From assembly GCA_903824505.1 (NCBI GenBank), contig CAIJXG010000048.1, positions 1 to 39,446 of the forward strand: a stretch of DNA of 39,446 nt, given 5' to 3'. The notes under the pieces were generated by a model. That model saw only the letters and a list, made by a program, of their open reading frames with translations. It did no database searches and was not told the DNA's origin. Positions within the stretch are counted from its first letter, which is position 1, and every line of letters starts with the position of its first letter. Source of the stretch: an uncultured Pseudomonadota bacterium (GTDB lineage: Bacteria; Pseudomonadota; Alphaproteobacteria; UBA9219). The position numbers and the translations under genes were made by a program. This document shows positions 18,067-27,369 of the stretch, one piece after another.

Positions 18067-19610
18067 ATGACCATTTTAGATCAACCTGCTCTTGAAGTTA
18101 AGGAACATCCTTACCTACTACAGTATCGGCCTTACCTCATTAACATGAGGGATTTTCTTCAGAAAGGGGTTGCGGCTATTTATATGGACGTTCTAAATCT
18201 ATTGAGCGGATCACTGTTAATTGGGTGGCTCACGACGCCCTTACCCAAGCCGTAGATACTATTCAGCTCAAGACCGAACAGCGCATTACCAAAAATCCAG
18301 ATATGCAGAAGCTTCTGGCCCAACCAAGCTGGACAAAAGAAGATCTTGGGAAATTTGAAAAAGGGCTCAATGGAATCGTGGCTCAAGAAACCACTAAGAT
18401 TCATGGTTTTGGTCATTATAGAACGATACACGACACAACGAATCATAAAAAGGCTCAGGATATTACAGCCCTTAATCAGCTTTCATCTGACATTCAGTTC
18501 AATAGAGAAGGAAAACGCTTTGACTGTTTGATTCAATCCCTTGTCAAAGGGGCGGTTGCTCAGCGGATAACCGACAAGCTTTTGCCCCACAACAGCCCTT
18601 CATGGGAATGGAAACGGGCCTCCCCCTATTTCTTAGCGGCCGGTCTGACTAACTATATTTCTCAAAACGGACCAGCTTTCACGAACCATGCCTCACTTCT
18701 AACCCCGAGCGGGGATATGGTCGATGGGACATTAACGGATTCAAGGGCCTTTATCGAGGCTGCCCCGGGAAGCGCAACGCTGGAACAACTGGCTGCCGGG
18801 CAGCCCTTTGTATCAAAACACGGCGCAATATACAGCTATTGGGGGACCGAATCCTCTCCCACCAAAGTTCTCGCCACATGGGAGCACCACCGCATTGGCC
18901 GCGAGGCTTTTAAGCTCTCTGATCTTGAAGCCAGAGACGGAATCAATGGGCAGCATGTTCTGAAGGATCCTTCTCGTGAATTTGTTGTTGTGGGGCAAGA
19001 TTCAGATTCGCAAAAAAAGATAGGTCTTCGCGTCTACCAAAGGCAAATGGATGGCACGCCTCTGGAAGATTACAGGCTGGTTGCGATGGAGCAAGGAAAA
19101 GAGAAAAGAAAGATTGCATACTACAAAGACCCACTGACGGATAAAACATACTTTTTTTGGTTTAATTCCTCTGAAAACAAGGGCTATTCTTTGGAAATAA
19201 GGAGTAATGAAAAAACCCTTGCCGAGAGGACAAGCCTTAAACAATCCCCAATTGGAATCGCTGCTGTACCCGCATCAAAACCAAGAACCATACCGGCCAA
19301 GCCTGTTGTTACTACTGTTGCATACAGGTCCCCAGCGGAATCTTCAACGAAACCCCTGGCTCAAGCAAGGGCGCAGATCCAACGGGATTATAGTTTGTTG
19401 AAGAAGTTTAGGCTAGACGAGCGCCAGAATCGCTTAACCCGCAAAGAAACTTTGAGCGTTCAGGGGATGCTTTTGGGAAAGCGATACGATCTCGGTCGCT
19501 ATGGATTACAGCATAACGGTTTGGACGGAAAAGATGGGGTTTTAACCCGTAACGCTGCTAGGTATGAAGAAAGACGACTCTTTCAACTTATGAATGGAGC
19601 GACTATTTGA
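18067..19610 (+). CDS. Orphan large protein next to dif, apparent N-terminal frameshift
   Basis: I do not recognise it. The main frame runs from GTG 18225 to 19610 (461 aa). A better start is ATG 18067 behind GGAGGTGG; its frame (MTILDQPALEVKEHPYLL) would join the main frame if one G were added to the GGGG run near 18166, because the main frame stays open back to 18144 and reads GYLYGRSKSIERITVNW. The middle is polar. The last 80 residues follow a Pro-rich linker and contain LGKRYDLGRYGLQHN and GLDGKDGVLTRNA, resembling peptidoglycan-binding helical domains (D-G-x-x-G-x-x-T-R). It has no neighbours on the same strand and its base use is more AT-rich than that of the flanking genes, which suggests acquisition. 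Confidence 0.7.
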
Positions 19611-19842
19611 AAGCTCGATCTTGTGCGAGACGATACGGCGAGGATGGGGGCATCGGCCTGAATTATTTGTGGGAGAGTGTGTCAAGATGAAAATTCACGA
19701 AATCGACGGGGAAATCAGCAGAGAATCGTTAAAATGACGGTCTCTTTTTTAGTCCAGAAAGTCGCATAATGTATATTATGTTAAATTGCGTTTTAAAAAA
19801 GAGAGGAGATTAGGGCGTTTTAGGCTTTTTTCTTATGGGGAG
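19611..19842. other. Intergenic region carrying the dif site
   Basis: The 232 bp between the orphan protein and the obg stop hold the dif site. I see no gene. An A/T-rich run with a TTTTAAAAAAGAG stretch follows dif directly. Confidence 0.6.
19759..19786 (+). other. dif: XerCD dif site (chromosome dimer resolution, replication terminus)
   Basis: The 28 bp consist of an 11-bp XerC arm AAGTCGCATAA, the 6-bp centre TGTATA and the 11-bp XerD arm TTATGTTAAAT. The XerD arm and centre are identical to the E. coli dif site, and the XerC arm keeps the inner CGCATAA. Such a 6-bp-spaced, conserved pair is not expected by chance in a 39-kb window. XerC/XerD recombine here, activated by FtsK at the septum, to resolve chromosome dimers, so this marks the terminus. 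Confidence 0.93.
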
Positions 19843-20856
<1,014 letters not shown>

Positions 20857-20862
20857 CTATGA

Positions 20863-20979
20863 TATACTCGGGCCTCTTCGGAACCCGAACGTTTTGTCCG
20901 CGCAAAAGGCGCATCAGCTTCGCTGCGCCCTTTTTTTGCAGGGAATCGCATCCTCGGCTTTCCAAGGAAACCGAGTATA
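20863..20979 (-). repeat. Dispersed palindromic repeat A, copy 2, inside the 3' end of map
   Basis: It has the same length and the same 9-bp inverted ends (TATACTCGG and CCGAGTATA) as copy 1. Its minus-strand frame supplies the last 21 codons of map, starting YTRFPWKAE, and the stop codon; the rest fills the space up to obg. Confidence 0.92.
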
Positions 20980-21771
20980 AGGCGGTTTTGTATACCCCTT
21001 CGGCGAGAGGGTAAAGATCTCGGCTCCTGTGTCGGTCACACCGATCGAGTGTTCGAACTGGGCCGAGAGTGATTTGTCCTTTGTCACCGCTGTCCAGCCG
21101 TCGGCCAGCACTTTGGTTTCATATTTTCCGGCATTGATCATCGGCTCGATCGTGAAGATCATGCCCGCTTTCAGCACATCCCCCTGCCCCGCCTCGCCGT
21201 AATGCATGACAGAGGGCTGACAATGGAAAATCTGCCCCGTGCCGTGGCCGCAGAAATCGCGCACGACCGAAAAGCGTTCGCCTTCCGCATAGCTTTGGAT
21301 CGCGTGGCCGATATCGCCTAAAGTTGCGCCGGGCTTCACGACAGCGATGCCGCGCATAAGGGCTTCATAGGTCACCTCGACCAACCGCCACGCCTTGACC
21401 GAGATTTTCTCGCCCACATAAAACATGCGGCTGGAATCGCCGTGCCAGCCGTCGAGTTTTGGCGTGACATCGATATTCACGATGTCGCCGTCTTCCAGCC
21501 TTTTATCGCCCGGAATCCCGTGACACACGACATGATTGATCGAGATGCAGGTCGCGCGGGGATAGCCGCGATACCCCAAGGGAGCCGAGACAGCGCCGCG
21601 TTCTCGCGCAAAGGCATCGCACAGATCGTCTAAATCGCCCGTCCGCGCCCCGGGCACGACAAAGGGCGTTATGTAATCCAGCATCTCCGCCGCCAGCCGC
21701 CCCGCACGGCGCATCGCGTCAAAGGCTTCGGGACCGTGGAGGGGAATAGAAAGATCAGAATTTTGGGTCAT
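20914..21771 (-). CDS. map: Methionine aminopeptidase, type I, with repeat-derived C-terminus
   Basis: Map removes the N-terminal Met from nascent proteins. The 285-aa protein has all five metal ligands in order: NIDVTPKLDGWHGD (two Asp), GHGTGQIFH (His), FTIEPMI (Glu) and QFEHSIGVT (Glu). The conserved His is in HVVCHGIPG. Family members usually end shortly after EIFTLSPKG. Here the sequence continues into repeat A, so the last 21 residues (YTRFPWKAE ... CKKRAQRS) come from an inserted element. The catalytic domain is complete, so activity is likely. The ATG overlaps the stop of the solute-binding-protein gene upstream (ATGA). Confidence 0.95.
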   Translation of the reverse strand: MTQNSDLSIPLHGPEAFDAMRRAGRLAAEMLDYITPFVVPGARTGDLDDLCDAFARERGAVSAPLGYRGYPRATCISINHVVCHGIPGDKRLEDGDIVNIDVTPKLDGWHGDSSRMFYVGEKISVKAWRLVEVTYEALMRGIAVVKPGATLGDIGHAIQSYAEGERFSVVRDFCGHGTGQIFHCQPSVMHYGEAGQGDVLKAGMIFTIEPMINAGKYETKVLADGWTAVTKDKSLSAQFEHSIGVTDTGAEIFTLSPKGYTKPPYTRFPWKAEDAIPCKKRAQRS

Positions 21772-22652
21772 TTATTTGAATCCATTGGTTTCCATGTATA
21801 GGGCCGATTGACGGGAACAACGAAGCTCATATCATATTTGTCTTTATATTTATTCACGATTTTATCCATCGCGCCGCTATCGATCAGCTGATCAATCGTC
21901 GTGTTGAGGACATGCAAAAGCTCCTCATCTTCTATGCTGACGGCAATCGTATCGGCAAAAATACGTAAGGGTTTCGGATTCGGAATGATTTTGACTTTGC
22001 CCGGATAGCCTTTCTCGAAACTGTGCAAACGAGGCGGCGCGTTAAAGGCAACATCCGCTTTGTGCATGCTGATCGCCAAGAGCAGCTCTTCCGGCGGGGC
22101 CATTTGGGGAAGCGTCCATTTTTTGGCTTGAGAAAATTCGGATTGATAGACTTCGGTTGTAATATCGTCGTCAGAAAGCGCGACGGTGACATCGGGATTG
22201 TTGATCTTGCTCAGATTATTATCAAACCTATTATCGTCAATCCGCGCAAACGCGACGGTGGGCGAGAAGAACAAAGGATTGGTAAACGCCATCAACCGGC
22301 CGCGCCCGGGCGTTGCCCAGATCCCCGCGCAATGCGCATCAATTTTATGGGCAAGCAAGGACATGCCAATGGAATCCCACGGCATGTCGAGCGTGTATTC
22401 GACCTTGATGTTTAACGCTTTGCCCACTTCTTGCATGAAATCATAGAGGATTCCCGAGAACTCGCCTGTATTGGGATCGCGCATGACGGCCGGCTCCCAC
22501 AGCCCATAGCCACAGCGCAAGACTCCCGTGCGCATGACTCGCTCATAGGCGGTTTCATGCTTTTCGGGCGTTGGAGATGGACGCAGAAAAAACGACAGAG
22601 AGACAGAGATCACAACGGCGATTAAAAGGGTCGGCAAGGAAATGTTACGCAT
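21768..22652 (-). CDS. Solute-binding protein, amino-acid type (SBP_bac_3), paralogue of 7244-8092
   Basis: A signal-anchor-like start (MRNISLPTLLIAVVISVSLS) precedes the family-3 fold: YERVMRTGVLRCGYGLWEP, RDPNTGEFSGILYDFMQEVG, KIDAHCAGIWATPGRGRLM and SGAMDKIVNKYKDKY. I prefer the ATG at 22652; a GTG at 22682 is also possible. The opening is shared with the orphan receptor at 7244. No permease or ATPase gene is nearby. It overlaps map by four bases and sits directly downstream of the HEPN/MNT genes, so it may share their transcript. Confidence 0.87.
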   Translation of the reverse strand: MRNISLPTLLIAVVISVSLSFFLRPSPTPEKHETAYERVMRTGVLRCGYGLWEPAVMRDPNTGEFSGILYDFMQEVGKALNIKVEYTLDMPWDSIGMSLLAHKIDAHCAGIWATPGRGRLMAFTNPLFFSPTVAFARIDDNRFDNNLSKINNPDVTVALSDDDITTEVYQSEFSQAKKWTLPQMAPPEELLLAISMHKADVAFNAPPRLHSFEKGYPGKVKIIPNPKPLRIFADTIAVSIEDEELLHVLNTTIDQLIDSGAMDKIVNKYKDKYDMSFVVPVNRPYTWKPMDSNK

Positions 22653-22689
22653 CAAGAGATCCAGTGTAAGAGGGGTGAGCACATTCTTG

Positions 22690-23079
22690 TCAAGAGTCGT
22701 TCAGAATCTTTGAGATGCAGTCGATAAAATTGGCGGCGGTTTGAATTGCTTTCAGCGAACGATCAGCAGGAATGTCAGAATCCGGACCCGTTTCGTAGTC
22801 AGCGACGGCTTTCAGATTGTAGGCGTGCGAAAGAAATGAAAGCAAATCCTTGTCAAGGCGCGGCTCATCCCGTGCAAGCCGATGCATTTCACTTTGTACC
22901 CCTTGGTGGGTCTTAGCCGTTTTCCCTGTGCGACTAAAAATATAGGCCTGCGATGCATGAAAAACAGCAAGATAGGCGTTTCGCCCCGCATCGTTACTTA
23001 GACCCGAGTCAAGATTAATGGAAGCACTCGCCAAACATTGGCGCGCTTTGGTAAGATATGCGTGCATTTCCTCACTCAA
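22690..23079 (-). CDS. HEPN-domain protein of MNT/HEPN toxin-antitoxin pair, copy 1
   Basis: This 129-aa all-helical protein belongs to the HEPN (UPF0332-like) group: YLTKARQCLASASINLDSGL, AGRNAYLAVFHASQAYIFSR, then GKTAKTHQGV with the Lys-Thr-His block near residue 57, and VADYETGPD. HEPN proteins are usually the RNase or translation-inhibiting toxin of the pair, with the MNT nucleotidyltransferase as antitoxin. Its start overlaps the end of the MNT gene by four bases (ATGA). It resembles copy 2 at 23407-23796, with the ends more alike than the middle. Confidence 0.88.
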   Translation of the reverse strand: MSEEMHAYLTKARQCLASASINLDSGLSNDAGRNAYLAVFHASQAYIFSRTGKTAKTHQGVQSEMHRLARDEPRLDKDLLSFLSHAYNLKAVADYETGPDSDIPADRSLKAIQTAANFIDCISKILNDS

Positions 23080-23393
23080 ATGTCGACTCCTTCGCGGCGG
23101 AGGTCATGCATTAAAGGCGTACGCTGCAGATAGGATCCCGCTTGATAAGGCATCGCATGGATAACCTCGCCGGTCTCAGTCGTCATTTGAGAGGAAAGAG
23201 CCGCAATCTTTTCTGCTTCCTCCCAACGATCCTTCATGTTTTTTAGGAAAATCGCAACATCATAATCGGAATCCGCTCGCGCGTCGCCACGGGCGCGGGA
23301 TCCGTACAAGACCACGCGTTCGATTCGGTCGCCGTAAAGCCCCTCCAGCGCCGCGCGGAATTTCATCAAAATTACAGGATTCGCGGTCGCCAT
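23076..23393 (-). CDS. MNT-domain nucleotidyltransferase (antitoxin), copy 1
   Basis: The 105-aa protein is a minimal nucleotidyltransferase with the active-site signature GSRARGDARADSDYD (G-S-x10-D-x-D) at about residues 31-45. In characterised MntA/HepT pairs this enzyme neutralises the HEPN partner by adding AMP residues. I choose the ATG of MATANPVILM; a GTG two codons upstream is possible. The first 58 or so residues are almost identical to copy 2, after which the two diverge (KIAALSSQMTTETGEVIHAM here). Confidence 0.88.
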   Translation of the reverse strand: MATANPVILMKFRAALEGLYGDRIERVVLYGSRARGDARADSDYDVAIFLKNMKDRWEEAEKIAALSSQMTTETGEVIHAMPYQAGSYLQRTPLMHDLRREGVDI

Positions 23394-23406
23394 AGGCACA
23401 TTCTTC

Positions 23407-23796
23407 TTAAGAGTCGTTCAGAATCTTTGAGATGCAGTCGATAAAACTGGCGGCGGTTTCAATAGATTCCTTAGAAAGATCGAGAGGAATCTCAGAATCC
23501 GGCCCGTATTCATAGTCAGCCACTTCCTTAAGCTTGTAAGCACGCGCCAAAAAAGTGGAGAAATTTTTGTCTATACGCGGCTCTTCTTTCGCTAGCCGTG
23601 CAAACTCACTCCCCGCACCACTATGGGTTTTAGCGCGTTTCCCTGTGCGATCAAAGATAAAGGCCTGAGATGCATGAAAGGCTGCGATATAGGCGCCACG
23701 CCCTGCATCATTACTTAAACCATACCCCAAACTTAAGCGGGCATTCGTCAAACATTGTCGGGCTTTCTCAATATAAATGTTGATCTCCGGCCTCAT
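23407..23796 (-). CDS. HEPN-domain protein of MNT/HEPN toxin-antitoxin pair, copy 2
   Basis: This is the 129-aa paralogue of copy 1 with the same layout: YIEKARQCLTNARLSLGYGL, AGRGAYIAAFHASQAFIFDR, GKRAKTHSGAGSEF and VADYEYGPDSEIP. The last 14 residues (AASFIDCISKILND) nearly match copy 1, while the central part differs at many positions. The start overlaps the upstream MNT gene by four bases. The stop is 14 bp from the MNT copy 1 start, so all four genes could be one transcript. Confidence 0.88.
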   Translation of the reverse strand: MRPEINIYIEKARQCLTNARLSLGYGLSNDAGRGAYIAAFHASQAFIFDRTGKRAKTHSGAGSEFARLAKEEPRIDKNFSTFLARAYKLKEVADYEYGPDSEIPLDLSKESIETAASFIDCISKILNDS

Positions 23797-24110
23797 AACG
23801 TAACGCCCTCATGTCGAATTTCATGCATCAAAGGTGTTTTGTCTTCATAGGCCTTCGCCTTAAAAGGCAACGCGTTGAGAACGGCTCCCGTTTCATCCAG
23901 AATCCCGACTTCGATGTTAATGAGCCTGTCAATTTCAGCCCAACGATTTCCCATATCTTTTAAAAACACCGCAACATCATAATCGGAATCCGCTCGCGCG
24001 TCGCCACGGGCGCGGGATCCGTACAAGACCACGCGTTCGATCCGGTCGCCGTAAAGCCCCTCCAGCGCCGCGCGGAATTTCATCAAAATTACAGGATTCG
24101 CGGTCGCCAT
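23793..24110 (-). CDS. MNT-domain nucleotidyltransferase (antitoxin), copy 2
   Basis: It has the same catalytic signature GSRARGDARADSDYD as copy 1 and an almost identical N-terminal half. The C-terminal half is divergent (IDRLINIEVGILDETGAVLN). I start at the ATG of MATANPVILM; GTG 24119 is an alternative. It is the first gene of the four-gene cluster, and the divergence falls in the part likely to contact its own HEPN partner. Confidence 0.88.
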   Translation of the reverse strand: MATANPVILMKFRAALEGLYGDRIERVVLYGSRARGDARADSDYDVAVFLKDMGNRWAEIDRLINIEVGILDETGAVLNALPFKAKAYEDKTPLMHEIRHEGVTL

Positions 24111-24154
24111 AGGAGGCACACTATTGTTTCGATATGAAGCCGTTTCATGGGCTT

Positions 24155-25141
24155 TTAGGCCACCTGCTGGATGGCGGAAAGGACCCAGTTCCCCCCGCCA
24201 TGCGCGCGGGTGAAGGTCCAGATTTCGGCTGCTTGGATGGGGGCGACAAGACTGCCTTCGGCGACATAATCGGGATCGGAAGATGTCTTCCCTATATGCA
24301 CCATGTAGTCAATCGCGCTCCATTTCAGATGCACTGTTGCATAATCCATCGGACCTTCGGTCCATGCTTCGACTAAATCTCCGGCTAAAGGGGCAACTTG
24401 CTCAACATGATTCACAAGCCCTCGGCTGGTATTAGCCGCCAGTTCCTGACTAAAATAATGCTGCATTTCCGAGGTCAGATAAGGGGCGAGATTGGCTACA
24501 TCTCCCGTGCCCCATGCCAGCTGGATTTTCTCAAGCAAGGATAAAAAGGCCTGATAATCTGGGGCGGCAAGGGTCAGAGGCGTTTCAGCCTCCCCTTGCT
24601 GGGGAGCATTTTGCTGAAAAGATGAATCCGGTTGAGCGTTACCTCCCATGAAAGGCGAGGCAAAGCCCCCCTGCCCCGTGCCTTGGCGTGAACGGAAAAA
24701 CCGGTAAGCCAGATAGCCAAGGCCCCCAATCAGCAGAAGAGGCAGAAGCATGCCGCCTCCGCCTCCGCCCATCATGTCCCCGCCGACACCCCCCGCCATA
24801 GCGCTATGGCCGAAGAACGCGCTGAAAAGGCTTGCGCCTAAAAAGCTTCCGGCCATGCCTGTCAAGAAAGGATGCGCCGCAAAGAAAGAGGGGGCGGCTG
24901 CTGGAGGGGGCGCAAAAGAAGGCTGAGCCATTGCAGGGCGCGGCGCCGCTTGGGGTGCCGTACTGCGCGTGATAGGCGCGGCGCGGTAAGTCGAGGTCGA
25001 GGGCATGGATTGATAGGTATGCCCCCCACGGCTCCCCATACTGCCGCCGCCCCCCGCACGCGCCAAAGCGTCAGGCGGCAGAGCAAAAATCAGCAAAGCG
25101 AGAAGGGAAAGAAAAACAAAGAAAGAGGGGCGTTGGGTCAT
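24155..25141 (-). CDS. Tim44-like domain protein, membrane-anchored
   Basis: The 328-aa protein starts with a signal peptide (FFVFLSLLALLIFALPPDALA). A low-complexity Ser/Gly/Pro/Ala region follows, then one or two hydrophobic stretches (FLTGMAGSFLGASLFSAFF and GGMLLPLLLIGGLGYLAYRFF). The C-terminal Tim44-like domain lies at about residues 195-325 (YQAFLSLLEKIQLAWGTGD, LAPYLTSEMQHYFSQEL, EIWTFTRAHGGGNWVLSAIQ). This order is typical of the bacterial 'Tim44-like domain' proteins common in alphaproteobacteria, whose job is not established. It is divergent from the CobS-like gene. Confidence 0.88.
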   Translation of the reverse strand: MTQRPSFFVFLSLLALLIFALPPDALARAGGGGSMGSRGGHTYQSMPSTSTYRAAPITRSTAPQAAPRPAMAQPSFAPPPAAAPSFFAAHPFLTGMAGSFLGASLFSAFFGHSAMAGGVGGDMMGGGGGGMLLPLLLIGGLGYLAYRFFRSRQGTGQGGFASPFMGGNAQPDSSFQQNAPQQGEAETPLTLAAPDYQAFLSLLEKIQLAWGTGDVANLAPYLTSEMQHYFSQELAANTSRGLVNHVEQVAPLAGDLVEAWTEGPMDYATVHLKWSAIDYMVHIGKTSSDPDYVAEGSLVAPIQAAEIWTFTRAHGGGNWVLSAIQQVA

Positions 25142-25256
25142 GGGGTCTCCTGTTCCCCCTGAAGATTGGATAAATTTGTGGCAAAATCAAGACATCTTGC
25201 AAAAAAGATCACATAGGTCTTTTCAGGCGGGGGAAAGGTGGCCTATACAGAAGAGT

Positions 25257-26054
25257 ATGACCGAAACGCCGCCCGAACCAGCTGTCACTGTCAAGCCGCC
25301 CTCGCCGGAAAATATGGGCGCCGAGCTTTCGATTGCGCTTAACTATCTGACTCGCTTTAATTTCTCATTTAAAGAGGCCCCGCGTCCTCGCCTGATCCGG
25401 CGGTCTATGGTTTGGTTTCCTTTGATCGGCGCGGCCATTGGATTGTGTGGCGGCTTGATCGATTGGATCATGACGGCGATGCGCATGCCGGCCGTGATTA
25501 CGGCAACGGCGGCCGTTGTGGGGATGCTGTTCTTCACGCGGGCGTTGCATGAACAGGAATTCGCCAGCCTGATCGACCATTACGGCAGTGGAAAAGACCG
25601 GCCGGAAACGGTCGGCTGGCTGAAAGAGGAACGCTCGGTTCGATCGGGCACGTTAGGCATTATTATCATTATTATTTTGAAGATCGGCGCGATTGCCTCC
25701 TTGGCTGATAACGCGCTTGTTTTTCAAACTCTGATTGTCGCGGGGGCTTGGTCTCGCGCCTTGATGGTCGTGGCGGCAGCGTGGCTGCGCCCTATTGCCG
25801 GAGACCCCGTCGCGGATCACTTTCAGCAGCCTCCGGCGGTGCGAGTCGTCATCGCGCTTGCCGTTGGGGTGCTGATCGCCTATGCCGCGCTGGATGAAGA
25901 CACGGCAACAACTCTGACAGCAGGAAGCTTGGCGGGGTTAATTGTGGCCTTGGTTGCCGCGAACCACCTACGCGGCTATAACGGCGCTTTGCTTGGTACA
26001 CTTCAACAAGTGGTCGAAGTCACGATTCTTGGCGTGATTCTGGCGTTGCAGTAA
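25257..26054 (+). CDS. CobS-like protein with altered acidic motif
   Basis: CobS is the polytopic membrane enzyme that joins adenosylcobinamide-GDP and alpha-ribazole in cobalamin synthesis. The 265-aa protein (ATG 25257; the longer frame has no family content) shows the family opening [40 protein letters not shown], and a C-terminal set of hydrophobic helices. The metal-binding block normally reads HEDGLADTxDGxxGG. Here it reads [15 protein letters not shown], and the following DSRIG block is ERSVRSG, so several key acidic residues are gone. Activity as CobS is therefore doubtful. It lies two bases upstream of tgt and no other cob gene is in the window. Confidence 0.75.
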   Translation: MTETPPEPAVTVKPPSPENMGAELSIALNYLTRFNFSFKEAPRPRLIRRSMVWFPLIGAAIGLCGGLIDWIMTAMRMPAVITATAAVVGMLFFTRALHEQEFASLIDHYGSGKDRPETVGWLKEERSVRSGTLGIIIIIILKIGAIASLADNALVFQTLIVAGAWSRALMVVAAAWLRPIAGDPVADHFQQPPAVRVVIALAVGVLIAYAALDEDTATTLTAGSLAGLIVALVAANHLRGYNGALLGTLQQVVEVTILGVILALQ

Positions 26055-26056
26055 GC

Positions 26057-27181
26057 ATGACCGCCTTCCTCTTCGACATCTTCTCCACCGATAAAACCGC
26101 GCGGCGCGGGCGGGTAACGACCGCGCATGGGGTGTTTGAGACTCCCTGTTTTATGGCGACCGCGACGGCGGCGACGATCAAGGGGATCTTGCCCGATGCG
26201 GCGCGGGCGGCGGGCGCGGAACTTGCGATCTGCAACACCTATCATCTTATGCTCCGCCCAACGGCCGAGCGTGTGGCCGCCCTAGGCGGCTTGCATAAAT
26301 TTATGGATTGGCCCGGGTCGATTGTAACGGATTCGGGCGGTTTTCAGGTCATGTCTTTGTCCAAATTACGCAAAATCAGCGAAAAAGGCGTGACTTTTCG
26401 CGCCCATCATGACGGCAGCGCACATGAGCTGACCCCTGAACGCTCGATGCAGATTCAGCATTTGCTGGATAGCGATATCACGATGGCGTTTGACGAATGC
26501 ACGCCTTTTCCGGTCCCGCAGGATCAGGCGGCTTCCTCTATGCGCCTGTCGATGCGCTGGGCGGAGCGCTGTAAAAAAGCCTTCGTGAAACGGGACGGCA
26601 CCGCGCTGTTTGGCATCAATCAGGGCAGTGTTTATGTGGATTTACGACTGGAATCCGCTCAAGCCCTTGAAGCGTTGGATCTCGACGGTTATGGAATCGG
26701 CGGACTTGCGGTGGGCGAGGGGCAAGACGCGATGTTCCGCACGCTCGAAGAGGTAGTCCCCGCCCTGAAGCCAGAAAAACCACGCTATTTGATGGGGGTG
26801 GGCCGACCCGATGATATCGTGGGTGCGGTTCAGCGGGGCGTAGACATGTTCGATTGCGTGATGCCGACACGCTCTGGCCGGACGGGACAGGGTTTTACAT
26901 CACGAGGGACTCTTAATATCCGCAATGCGCGGCATCAAGAGGATCCTCGGCCTTTGGACGAAAAGTGCCCCTGCCCTACTTGCGCGCGGGCCTCTCGCGC
27001 CTATTTGCACCATTTGTTCCGCTGCGAGGAAATGCTGGGCCCCATTCTTTTGACAACTCACAACACGCATTTTTACCAGAATTTGATGAAGGAGCTTCGA
27101 GAGGCCATCAAACACGGAGCGTTGGGATCATATGCCGCCGCCTTTCTTGCAGGGTATCAGACGGATCCTGCTGAAAGATGA
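26057..27181 (+). CDS. tgt: Queuine/preQ1 tRNA-ribosyltransferase (TGT)
   Basis: Tgt exchanges guanine-34 for preQ1 in tRNAs with GUN anticodons. The 374-aa length is standard. Motifs are [39 protein letters not shown] with a catalytic Asp, [40 protein letters not shown] with the nucleophilic Asp, and the zinc site CPCPTCARA with the later Cys and HN of LLTTHN. It is probably co-transcribed with the CobS-like gene, which it follows directly. Confidence 0.96.
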   Translation: MTAFLFDIFSTDKTARRGRVTTAHGVFETPCFMATATAATIKGILPDAARAAGAELAICNTYHLMLRPTAERVAALGGLHKFMDWPGSIVTDSGGFQVMSLSKLRKISEKGVTFRAHHDGSAHELTPERSMQIQHLLDSDITMAFDECTPFPVPQDQAASSMRLSMRWAERCKKAFVKRDGTALFGINQGSVYVDLRLESAQALEALDLDGYGIGGLAVGEGQDAMFRTLEEVVPALKPEKPRYLMGVGRPDDIVGAVQRGVDMFDCVMPTRSGRTGQGFTSRGTLNIRNARHQEDPRPLDEKCPCPTCARASRAYLHHLFRCEEMLGPILLTTHNTHFYQNLMKELREAIKHGALGSYAAAFLAGYQTDPAER

Positions 27182-27261
27182 GGATTCGCAGGAAATAAGC
27201 GTGTCTTTTTTTTCCGATGGCAAAGAAGCACGCTCTTCTAAAAGAAGCCCCCCTCACCCTA

Positions 27262-27295
27262 CCCTCTCCCCTTCGATTCCACGGGCGGGAGAGGG
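27262..27295. repeat. REP-like palindrome after tgt
   Basis: CCCTCTCCC at 27262-27270 and GGGAGAGGG at 27287-27295 form a perfect 9-bp stem with a 16-base loop. No T-run follows, so it is not a standard terminator. The 188-bp gap between tgt and topA contains nothing else I can identify. CCCTACCC just upstream (27257-27264) matches the complement of an FtsK-orienting octamer. Confidence 0.6.
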
Positions 27296-27369
27296 AATTC
27301 TCGGGGCCCTGTTTGTCCTAAAATCTGGAGCTGTTACTTCCCCACGAGTCTTAAGAAGAAGATCTTTTT

